Part shown: positions 41,816-48,979 of the stretch, one piece after another
Numbering within the stretch: the first letter of the stretch is position 1
Layout of the letters: each line of letters begins with the position of its first letter
NCBI GenBank assembly: GCA_023228995.1
Contig: JALOAD010000019.1
Span: 1 to 57,993, forward strand
Direction of reading: 5' to 3'
From: Candidatus Muiribacterium halophilum
Lineage (GTDB): Bacteria > Muiribacteriota > Muiribacteriia > Muiribacteriales > Muiribacteriaceae
DNA: 57,993 nt
Made by a program: the position numbers and the translations under genes
The notes under the pieces: generated by a model
Told to the model about the DNA's origin: nothing
The model's input: only the letters and a program-made list of their open reading frames with translations
Databases searched by the model: none

Positions 41816-43182
41816 CTTTTACAATTATCCTTTATTTTCAATCCATTTATAAATGCAATTGAAAGTTGTTCAATTCTTGAAATTATCTTTTTTACTTTTC
41901 TTGAAAAATACGCATGGGCAAGTAATGCTGGTATTGCAACTATTAGTCCGTATTTTGTAGTAATAAGAGCTTCCGATATACCATTTGATAAAAGACTTGC
42001 TTTCCCGCTTCCAAATACAGTTACAAGGTTAAAAGTATGTATCATACCTGTTACAGTTCCTAAAAGTCCAAGAAGTGGTGAAGCTGCTGCTGATACTGCC
42101 AGTATTGTTAAGTTTTTTTGAAGATATGGTAATTGAAATAGTATTTTTTCATGCATTATTTCTTCAATATCTTCTTTTGAAGCATTCATGTGATGAATCC
42201 CTTCATAAATGACAGGTCCAAGTGCTTTTCCTAAGGATTTTGCTTCTTTGAAAGCTTCAGAAATATTACATTCAGATATATGTTCAAGTATTTTTTCAAT
42301 AGTATTTTCTTTTTCAAGATTTATATTCCATAATGAAACAATCTTGTAAATTATTGTTATAAAACAGATTATACCCAAAGCTATTATTGGATATAATATA
42401 TAACCTCCTTTTCTAAACTCATCGGCTAATCCTCTTTCTAGTTCTGAAATCCTCTGAGCTTCTCCAAGACTTATATCAACTGGAAGTAATATTTTTTGAT
42501 TTTTTTTGAAACTTTCAGAATAAATTTCAGAGTTTTTAACAATTACAGGAAATATTCTATTTTGTTGAGATAATGAAGTCCAAATTGGGCTATTATTGTT
42601 TTCTGTAAAAAATTCTACAGGTCCATAATTATAAAATATTCCATTAATTACATCACCATTTTTATTAATAGCATTTCCAATGAATTGTCTTCCACCGATT
42701 TTTTCTTTATTATAATTTCCAATATGTGTAATTAAAGATTCAATACTTTTTTTTGAAAGATTCAAGTTTGAGTCAAGTATATTTTTACTTATATCATTTA
42801 CAATTTCATTTTTATCAATAATATCCGAAAATACTCTTGTTTTTGGTATATTTTCTAAATATTCTTGAATTAATGAAAAAACATAATCTTTATCACTATC
42901 AAGCATATTAAGTTGTTTTTTAAGATCTTCAAAATTACCTTCACTAGACATAAGTATATTTCGCTGATATCTGAAAGTATCTCTTTTTTGGCTAAGAATA
43001 CTATTAAGTTTCATAATATCTTTTGCTAGAGGAATTCTTTCTTTATCTATATTATTTCTAATTTCAACAAGTTCTTTTCTTTCCTTTTCAAGAATAGATT
43101 CTGCTTTTTTAATATCATCAGTTAAATTTCCAAATACTGTAACTATATTCAAAGTAATTATTATTAAAATTTTCCAATACAT
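41812..43182 (-). CDS. ttpC: TtpC-type MotA/TolQ/ExbB protein with coiled-coil N-terminus
   Basis: 456 residues. Signal peptide (ends VFG), a periplasmic coiled coil (about 25-120), a small beta-rich domain, then one membrane segment (YILYPIIALGIICFITIIY) and a C-terminal ExbB domain (LTILAVSAAASPLLGLLGTVTGMIHTF; ISEALITTKYGLIVAIPALLAHAYF). This architecture is that of TtpC in the TonB2 systems of Vibrio, where it is needed for receptor energising. Between the DUF3450 gene and exbB. Confidence 0.9.
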   Translation of the reverse strand: MYWKILIIITLNIVTVFGNLTDDIKKAESILEKERKELVEIRNNIDKERIPLAKDIMKLNSILSQKRDTFRYQRNILMSSEGNFEDLKKQLNMLDSDKDYVFSLIQEYLENIPKTRVFSDIIDKNEIVNDISKNILDSNLNLSKKSIESLITHIGNYNKEKIGGRQFIGNAINKNGDVINGIFYNYGPVEFFTENNNSPIWTSLSQQNRIFPVIVKNSEIYSESFKKNQKILLPVDISLGEAQRISELERGLADEFRKGGYILYPIIALGIICFITIIYKIVSLWNINLEKENTIEKILEHISECNISEAFKEAKSLGKALGPVIYEGIHHMNASKEDIEEIMHEKILFQLPYLQKNLTILAVSAAASPLLGLLGTVTGMIHTFNLVTVFGSGKASLLSNGISEALITTKYGLIVAIPALLAHAYFSRKVKKIISRIEQLSIAFINGLKIKDNCKR

Positions 43183-43184
43183 TT

Positions 43185-43952
43185 TTACCTCACCTTATAA
43201 AACGGAAGTTTTAGCCATTCAGCAGGTCTTTCTTTTGTAAATATATCAATTGCATGTTTAACAGAATTTTTAATACTATTATCCTCGATAAACTCCCATT
43301 TATCTTCTCTAAATATAAGAATTCCTGAATTTTCCCCATTTTCTGATAAAGCAAATCCGCATGAAAGTCCCGCATAAAGAATTTTATATTCTCTTTTTTC
43401 TTCATTCCCAAGCATTTGCATATCAATATGAAAAGTATTATTGAGTTTTTCAATATGCGAATAAATAGAAAAAACAAGTTGTAATTTTTGTGAATTTGAT
43501 AGTTTATCCCAAGAATTAAGTCTATTAACAAAAACATCTAAATGTTTTTTCAAACCATTTGGAAGTATTTTAACAATATCAAGTATATTTTCTCGAGCTT
43601 TTAAAACAACAGATAATAAACTTTTTAAAAACTTCTCATTTTCATCCTTTTCTCTAATAAATTCAGCATAAGTTTCCGAAGCTGAAGAATTTTCATTTTG
43701 CATTTTTTCAATTTCATTATCAAGATATTCACATTCTTTTAATAAAAGTTTTTTTTCTTCCTCAAGAATTTTGTAATCAGAATTCCATTTTTGTTTTTCA
43801 TAACTTATTTCCTGACGAATTTTACCAATATTATTCATAATATTTTCAAGCTTTTCAAACTCACCTGGAATTTCAGAAAAACAACACAGGGAAAATATAA
43901 ATATAATCCCTGTGAAAACAAACATTTTTTTATTATTAATTAAATAAAACAT
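43185..43952 (-). CDS. DUF3450 periplasmic coiled-coil protein
   Basis: 255 residues; signal peptide (ends CCFSEI), long coiled coil (about 30-115, EEEKKLLLKECEYLDNEIEKMQ), then a globular part with the DUF3450-typical LQLVFSIYSHIEKLN and IDMQMLGNE...ILYAGLSCGFALSENG. DUF3450 genes regularly precede ttpC; role is probably structural. 2 nt separate it from ttpC and 3 nt from the receptor gene. Confidence 0.87.
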   Translation of the reverse strand: MFYLINNKKMFVFTGIIFIFSLCCFSEIPGEFEKLENIMNNIGKIRQEISYEKQKWNSDYKILEEEKKLLLKECEYLDNEIEKMQNENSSASETYAEFIREKDENEKFLKSLLSVVLKARENILDIVKILPNGLKKHLDVFVNRLNSWDKLSNSQKLQLVFSIYSHIEKLNNTFHIDMQMLGNEEKREYKILYAGLSCGFALSENGENSGILIFREDKWEFIEDNSIKNSVKHAIDIFTKERPAEWLKLPFYKVR

Positions 43953-43955
43953 ATA

Positions 43956-46151
43956 TTAAAACCCCATTTCCATACCAATATATAAAATTCTTCCAGTTAA
44001 AGGCATATAAATAAAAGCAGCATCATCTGTTCTTCTATCTTTTTGAATTTTATCAGTAAGATTTTTAGCACCTAAAAAATACTTTATACCAGTTTCTTTA
44101 TCTACTTTTTCAATTCTCAAATTAGCCTGCCAATAGCCTGAAGTTCTCTTAATCTCGTTTTTATCAACTCCATTATCAGCATAATAATCAATATATTGTT
44201 TTCCAGTAAATTCACTTCCTAACATAATAGAAACATCATCTAAAGCTTTAATGCTATAATTCAAACCCATTTTTATATCAGGAACTCTAGGAAGATTTTC
44301 ACTATCTGATGCAAATTTACCATTCTGATAATCGTTCTTTGTAATATCAGCCCAATCACTTCTTGGACCATTGTATTTAGCATTTGTATAAGTTAAATAA
44401 CCAGTAAATTCATTTTTATTATTCATAACTTTTTCATACTCGAATTCAATTCCAGTAGCAACTGCTTCACCCTCATTAATCCATTCATAATCATAATTTC
44501 TTGCAATAGCATTTGCTGAAACTGCATCTGAAAGTTCTATTTTTTTATCAATAGCAGTTCTAAAAATATTAACACCATATCTATGGTCTTTTTTCTTCCA
44601 ATCAGCACTCATACCAATATGCAAAGAATCTTCAGGATCAAGATTATTACCTTTATAAACTCTCGGAGAACCCGAACAAAGATGAAGATCTTCAGAAAAC
44701 GAATAAGGAACTCTAAATCCAGTACCAATATTAACTCTCAAAGTAATATCATCCTCAGGTTTATAAACAATTGCAGCCCTTGGATTAACAGCATTTTTTT
44801 TATAAGAATTATTTTCATCAGCAAGACCAGCAATAACAGTATTAGCAAAAGTTCTACCTTTAAAATGATCTTCACTTTCATGCTTGTCATATCTTAAACC
44901 AAAAACAATCTCAGTCCTTTCATTTTTTTTAAATTCATTTTGAATATAAAGACCAGTATTAGTAGCTTCTTTATCACTAATTGAAAGAAAAGCAGTACCA
45001 TTAGCATTTATAATACCATCGCTATCAAAAAAATAATTCCCAAACTCTTTCATATCATTCTTTGAATAAGCAAGTCCAAAAAGCATATTATTTTTATCTT
45101 TAGAAATTTTATAATCAATACCAAAAACATTGTTTTTTTCATCAGCAATATAAGGTTTGAGTATATCAGAAGTAGGATAAACACCCATTTCACCTAAATA
45201 ATCACCAACAAAAGTATCATTTGTAGCATCTCTTTTATGTTCAGAATAATTAAAGTTATAAGTAATATCCCTATTTTCATCAATTTTTTTATTATAAGAA
45301 AGAGTATAATCATCCCTGTTTGTAGTAATATTTTCAGTTCCTTCAGCAAACGGATTATCAATATCACCAGTAATATCCCCACCTTTTCTTTTTTCACTAA
45401 TACCAGCATAAGCAAAAGTAAGCATATCATTACCAGAAATTTCATAAATATTAGTTCTAAATCCAATAGAAGAATTTTCACTATTAACCCTATCAGAACT
45501 AGTACCACCATCATTATCAAAACCCTCATCAATAGCACTTTGACTATCTTTTTGAGCATTAATTATAATATCAGCCTTATCACCAAGTCTTTTTACTGCA
45601 CTAATCATATAACTATCAGTATTATTTTCACCTTTTTGAAATCCAAATAAAACCTCAGAATCATTACCATCAGTAAGAATAGGTCTTTTAGAAATAATGT
45701 TTATAACACCAGCAACACCACCAGAACCATAAAGAGCAGAACCAGCACCTTCAATAATCTCAATTCTACTAATATTTGAAGCAGGAATCTGTTGAAGACC
45801 ATAAACAGCAGCAAGTCCAGAGTAAATAGGTTGACCATCAATGAGAATTTGAAGATCATCAGAAGGAAGACCATGCATTCTCACCATAGAAAAATTACAA
45901 GCAGAACACTGCTGTTCAATATGAAGACCAGGAATATTTTCAAGAGCTTGATAAAGATTAACAGCACCCTTAGCAGTAATCTGTTCGCTGGTAATAACAC
46001 TAGTCCTAACAGCAACCTCATCAATTCTCTTCTCAGATTTAGTACCAGTAACAACAATCTGATCAAGCTTAAAATCCGGCGAATTGTTCGCCCAAGCAAA
46101 GTTTAGTAAAACAGATGAAACAATCAATCCCAAAACAAATGACTTTTTCAT
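43956..46151 (-). CDS. TonB-dependent outer-membrane receptor
   Basis: 731 residues; signal peptide (ends FAWA), TonB box (LDQIVVTGT), plug (AVRTSVITSEQI; LPSDDLQILIDGQPIYSGL; IEIIEGAGSALYGSGGVAGVINIIS) and a C-terminal barrel ending in Phe (YIGMEMGF). The plug holds a CxxC (QQCSACNFSMVR), a possible metal or redox site. First gene of the TonB operon, so the whole energising set is expressed with it. AAGGAG precedes the ATG; its promoter has a 14-nt palindrome at the start site. Ligand unknown, probably iron- or haem-related. Confidence 0.93.
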   Translation of the reverse strand: MKKSFVLGLIVSSVLLNFAWANNSPDFKLDQIVVTGTKSEKRIDEVAVRTSVITSEQITAKGAVNLYQALENIPGLHIEQQCSACNFSMVRMHGLPSDDLQILIDGQPIYSGLAAVYGLQQIPASNISRIEIIEGAGSALYGSGGVAGVINIISKRPILTDGNDSEVLFGFQKGENNTDSYMISAVKRLGDKADIIINAQKDSQSAIDEGFDNDGGTSSDRVNSENSSIGFRTNIYEISGNDMLTFAYAGISEKRKGGDITGDIDNPFAEGTENITTNRDDYTLSYNKKIDENRDITYNFNYSEHKRDATNDTFVGDYLGEMGVYPTSDILKPYIADEKNNVFGIDYKISKDKNNMLFGLAYSKNDMKEFGNYFFDSDGIINANGTAFLSISDKEATNTGLYIQNEFKKNERTEIVFGLRYDKHESEDHFKGRTFANTVIAGLADENNSYKKNAVNPRAAIVYKPEDDITLRVNIGTGFRVPYSFSEDLHLCSGSPRVYKGNNLDPEDSLHIGMSADWKKKDHRYGVNIFRTAIDKKIELSDAVSANAIARNYDYEWINEGEAVATGIEFEYEKVMNNKNEFTGYLTYTNAKYNGPRSDWADITKNDYQNGKFASDSENLPRVPDIKMGLNYSIKALDDVSIMLGSEFTGKQYIDYYADNGVDKNEIKRTSGYWQANLRIEKVDKETGIKYFLGAKNLTDKIQKDRRTDDAAFIYMPLTGRILYIGMEMGF

Positions 46152-46165
46152 AAATTCTCCTTATG

Positions 46166-46179
46166 TTAGTTAAAGCTAA
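46166..46179 (-). promoter_or_regulatory. Putative operator at the receptor gene start site
   Basis: Plus-strand TTAGTTAAAGCTAA, same 14-nt TTAG-N6-CTAA layout as the iron boxes at 29311 and 46309 but with weaker inner match. It lies just after the predicted transcription start of the minus-strand receptor gene. Confidence 0.4.
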
Positions 46180-46188
46180 TTTAGAGAA

Positions 46189-46217
46189 AATTTACAAAAT
46201 TCAAGCTATAAAGTCAA
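46189..46217 (-). promoter_or_regulatory. Promoter of the TonB receptor operon
   Basis: Minus strand: -35 TTGACT (46217-46212), 17-nt spacer, -10 TAAATT (46194-46189). Confidence 0.55.
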
Positions 46218-46275
46218 GTGAAATTTTGAATTTATTGTATAACACAATGTATTTAATTAAATTTCTGTTTTTTAT

Positions 46276-46304
46276 AACCGAACACTAATTAACAGTGTTC
46301 GGTT
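46276..46304. promoter_or_regulatory. Perfect 11-bp palindrome in a divergent promoter region
   Basis: AACCGAACACT (46276-46286) and AGTGTTCGGTT (46294-46304) around a 7-nt spacer. It stands between two divergent promoters, so it is more likely an operator than a terminator. TGTTCGGTT recurs at 29301-29309 ahead of the haem operon. Confidence 0.55.
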
Positions 46305-46308
46305 TATT

Positions 46309-46322
46309 TTAGGTTACCCTAA
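46309..46322 (+). promoter_or_regulatory. DtxR-type iron box
   Basis: TTAGGTTACCCTAA, one base different from the box at 29311, again 5 nt before a perfect -35. Confidence 0.7.
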
Positions 46323-46327
46323 CTTTT

Positions 46328-46356
46328 TTGACAAATAAATTAAATTAAAATATAGT
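46328..46356 (+). promoter_or_regulatory. Promoter of the small Cys-rich protein gene
   Basis: Perfect -35 TTGACA (46328-46333), 17-nt spacer, -10 TATAGT (46351-46356). Confidence 0.65.
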
Positions 46357-46383
46357 TAGAGAAATTAACTTTGGAGGAAATTC

Positions 46384-46620
46384 ATGAAAGCAATAGCAAA
46401 GATACTATTAATAGGAACACTAATAATACAAACAGGAATAACAGTAACGGCAAAACCAACACATACACATGAAATAAACACATTTATAGAATGTTCTGGT
46501 GGGTGCGGAAATTGCCCAAACGCGGGAAATTGCCCGACATTGCCAGCACCTACAGCTCCTGATACAGATACAGACACAGATTTAAAACCTTCAGATGGTG
46601 ATACAAACTGCCATAATTAA
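46384..46620 (+). CDS. Small secreted Cys-rich protein, iron-box controlled
   Basis: 78 residues. Signal peptide (MKAIAKILLIGTLIIQTGI..., cleavage near VTAKP), then a short mature part with HTHE, four closely spaced cysteines in ECSGGCGNCPNAGNCP, a Pro/Thr/Asp tail and a final Cys. GGAGG lies 8 nt before the ATG, and the promoter carries an iron box and ends in a strong terminator, so it is a real single-gene unit. No family recognised. Mature peptide could bind metal or haem in the periplasm or outside, or be processed further. Confidence 0.75.
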   Translation: MKAIAKILLIGTLIIQTGITVTAKPTHTHEINTFIECSGGCGNCPNAGNCPTLPAPTAPDTDTDTDLKPSDGDTNCHN

Positions 46621-46650
46621 TCAGCTTGCCTCTGATTATTATTTATTTTT

Positions 46651-46680
46651 AAAGACCATAAATAAATGGTCTTTTTTTTT
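46651..46680 (+). terminator. Terminator of the Cys-rich protein gene
   Basis: 9-bp stem AAAGACCAT/ATGGTCTTT (46651-46659 and 46666-46674) followed by a long T-run. Confidence 0.9.
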
Positions 46681-46832
46681 TATTTTTTATATTAGAGTTT
46701 TTTTTGAAATTTTTTAGTATCTTTTAGCTTTTTTTTGAGAAAATACGCAAATTATTTATCTAAATGACATCTTAATCGAAAATTTCGCTTATATTAAATA
46801 AAAAAATGCGTATTGCGGAGACCCTAATTCAA

Positions 46833-47060
46833 TTATCTTCTACGGTTTTTTTTATACATTTTTTTGATTTTTTCTACTCTTTCTTCTTTTTCATGAAAGA
46901 TTGAATCTGTCTTCCCTTTTAATAATGCTCTTTGAAATGCCCAAAATATTATAAATATTCCTGCAACAAAAAAAACAAGTCCATTATTACCCGGAAGAAA
47001 TCCTACAAACATTAATACAAGAACAGTTATCACCATTAAAAGTGTTGACCAGTATAGCAT
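46833..47060 (-). CDS. Small two-TM membrane protein
   Basis: 75 residues: two membrane segments (LLMVITVLVLMFVGFLPG; GLVFFVAGIFIIFWAFQ) and a basic cytoplasmic tail (EERVEKIKKMYKKNRRR). No family recognised. Lies 22 nt downstream of the flavodoxin gene on the same strand. Confidence 0.6.
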   Translation of the reverse strand: MLYWSTLLMVITVLVLMFVGFLPGNNGLVFFVAGIFIIFWAFQRALLKGKTDSIFHEKEERVEKIKKMYKKNRRR

Positions 47061-47082
47061 TTATGCCCTCTATATTTTTTTA

Positions 47083-47544
47083 TTATTTTGTTTTGAATTC
47101 ATTTACCCATTTATCTACTTCTTCAAAACAACTTGATAAATTAGTGAGTGGATTATAAAATCCTTTTTTAGTTAAAAATCTATCTGTAAATTTTTCTTCT
47201 ATAAATTCAAACGAATCTCCAATTACTCCACTATGACAACAAAAAAAAGATACTTTCCCTTTATAATCATCTTTAATTTTTTCAATAAACCATTTAACTG
47301 GTGGAGATATTGTCCTTGCCCAAACTGGTGAACCTATAATTATATTTTTATATTTTGAAATATCATTTATTTTAGAACATTTTGCTTCTGAATTAAAAAA
47401 TTCTTTATCTCTTAATAAATCTAAATCAATTTTTTTATCTGGTATTAACTCAAATTTTTCACTGTTTAATGATTTTGTAATTTTTTCTGCGATTAATCTT
47501 GTATTCCCTGAAAAACTATAATAAACTACAATTGTATTACTCAA
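47083..47544 (-). CDS. Flavodoxin-family protein
   Basis: 153 residues. The FMN phosphate loop is YSFSGNTRLIA at the N-terminus; GSPVWARTISPPVKWFIE and CCHSGVIGDSFEF are the other flavin-binding loops. Short-chain flavodoxin type used as a low-potential electron carrier. Starts at TTG, 8 nt after GGAG. Confidence 0.88.
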   Translation of the reverse strand: MSNTIVVYYSFSGNTRLIAEKITKSLNSEKFELIPDKKIDLDLLRDKEFFNSEAKCSKINDISKYKNIIIGSPVWARTISPPVKWFIEKIKDDYKGKVSFFCCHSGVIGDSFEFIEEKFTDRFLTKKGFYNPLTNLSSCFEEVDKWVNEFKTK

Positions 47545-47671
47545 GTAATTCTCCAGTTAACTTTTTTTTCACTTTTATATTATCATTTATTTTTATAATT
47601 TAAAAGTTAACATAGTTATGTTTTACTATAAATATGTTTTTATCCGATATAAAGAGAAAAAGGTATTTTAT

Positions 47672-48064
47672 ATGTCGCTTTTTATTCTTGCTCTAATAAG
47701 TATTATTGTTGTTGTCGTTATAGCATATTTTATTTTTTTTATTTTTACTTATGAAAAAAAAGATAAAAACATGGAAATTGAAAAAACAATAAGTAAAAAA
47801 AATATTTCATCTGAATTATATAATACTAAAGATATGTCTTATTCTGTGGATAAAAAGTTTAAATCACGAGAATCTGCTTTAAAAAAAATGGAAGAAGAAA
47901 ATACTATACCTCCTATTTATGCTGGAAAAAGCAAGAAAAATTCCAAAGAAGAAAAATATCTACGAAAAATAGCAGATAATAATCCTAAACTTCTTGCACA
48001 GATTTTTAAAGATGTTTTAGAAGAAGATCCAGAGTGGAAATTCCTTAAAAAAAATTTAAAGTAA
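47672..48064 (+). CDS. Single-pass membrane protein of unknown function
   Basis: 130 residues if started at ATG 47672, which follows AAAGG; an upstream ATG at 47618 has no ribosome binding site. One N-terminal membrane segment (FILALISIIVVVVIAYFIFFIF) and a charged cytoplasmic domain ending NNPKLLAQIFKDVLEEDPEWKFLKK. The N-P-x-x-L-A-x-I-x-x-x-x-L pattern recalls FliG/FliF-binding tails, but no flagellar gene is near. Overlaps the convergent transporter gene by 9 nt. Confidence 0.6.
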   Translation: MSLFILALISIIVVVVIAYFIFFIFTYEKKDKNMEIEKTISKKNISSELYNTKDMSYSVDKKFKSRESALKKMEEENTIPPIYAGKSKKNSKEEKYLRKIADNNPKLLAQIFKDVLEEDPEWKFLKKNLK

Positions 48065-48904
48065 AAAAAATGCTCCAATAATCATTATCAATATACCCAC
48101 AGCTCGTTCTTTTATTTTTTCCTTATATAAAACTCTAGCCAGAATTACTGATATTACCATTGAAAGCATATTAGCCGGTTCTGCTACACTTATTTCAATA
48201 GTTTTAATAGCATATAACAAAAATATATAGGAATATGTATTTATCGCTCCAGCTATAAGACTTATAAATGGTTTTTCTATTAACAGTGCAAATTGCAATT
48301 TTTTTCTACCTGTAAAAAAGTTATAAAAATAAAGAATTATGCTTATTTGACTATATAATACAAAACCATATACAACAGGATTTATTTCTTTAATAAGAAT
48401 TTTATCAGCTACCCTACCAACAGAAAGTAGAAGCGAAAAAAGTATCATTAACTGACAAGGTCTATTATTAAAAATAGCTTTAATTGAAAGAAAAAAATTC
48501 CCCTGTCTATTAAGCCAAGAAGAACCATAAATCATCAGAATTAATCCAAAAACTTTATTAAAAGTAAATGATTCACCCAAAAATATAACTGAAATACCAA
48601 GAAGAAAAAAAACATTAAAATTATAAAGAGGCCCAACAAGAGAAACCTCACCATCAGTTAAAGATTTTACATATAAAGTAAATGTTATTGAATAAATTAT
48701 TGCACAAACAAAAATTTTAGCATAAACCCAAAGATCTTGTGGCCATTCTACATGAAATAGAAATGGAATAAAGAAAAAAACAGCAGTAAAGAACAATACA
48801 AAATTAGTACCTTGACCAGAACGAGATTTTCCAAGCTCTTTTACAGCAATTCGTTCATATCCAAGAAGCATAATCCTTGCTGTAAGCGCTAAATATGGCA
48901 ACAT
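48056..48904 (-). CDS. EamA/DMT-family transporter
   Basis: 282 residues with about ten membrane segments in two EamA halves (SLVGPLYNFNVFFLLGISVIFLGESFTFNKVFGLILMIYG and ISVAEPANMLSMVISVILARVLYKEKIKERAVGILIMIIG). Exports or imports an unknown small metabolite across the inner membrane. A 58-nt palindrome lies just upstream, between it and the same-strand FTCD gene. Confidence 0.85.
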   Translation of the reverse strand: MLPYLALTARIMLLGYERIAVKELGKSRSGQGTNFVLFFTAVFFFIPFLFHVEWPQDLWVYAKIFVCAIIYSITFTLYVKSLTDGEVSLVGPLYNFNVFFLLGISVIFLGESFTFNKVFGLILMIYGSSWLNRQGNFFLSIKAIFNNRPCQLMILFSLLLSVGRVADKILIKEINPVVYGFVLYSQISIILYFYNFFTGRKKLQFALLIEKPFISLIAGAINTYSYIFLLYAIKTIEISVAEPANMLSMVISVILARVLYKEKIKERAVGILIMIIGAFFLL

Positions 48905-48915
48905 AATAAAAAATT

Positions 48916-48973
48916 GGGGGTCAGGTCTTCAGAATTCGATTTTGCAAAATCGAATTCCGAAGACCTGACCCCC
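48916..48973. repeat. 58-nt near-perfect palindrome
   Basis: Two 29-nt arms with one mismatch (48931/48958), reading GGGGGTCAGGTCTTC at the left end and its complement at the right, with GAATTCGATTTTG as inner arm. The outer part resembles RAYT-type repeat ends of the GGGGTC kind. Confidence 0.9.
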
Positions 48974-48979
48974 ATAATC

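Noticed and set aside
45194-45650. ORFs in other frames within the TonB receptor gene
   Set aside because: Low-complexity Leu/Ile- or Ser/Thr-rich shadows of a clear receptor gene.
46276-46304. Rho-independent terminator
   Set aside because: It sits between divergent promoters, with no gene ending there, so an operator is more likely.
48916-48973. tRNA or other small structured RNA gene
   Set aside because: A single uninterrupted palindrome, not a cloverleaf; no tRNA or rRNA signature was seen anywhere in the window.
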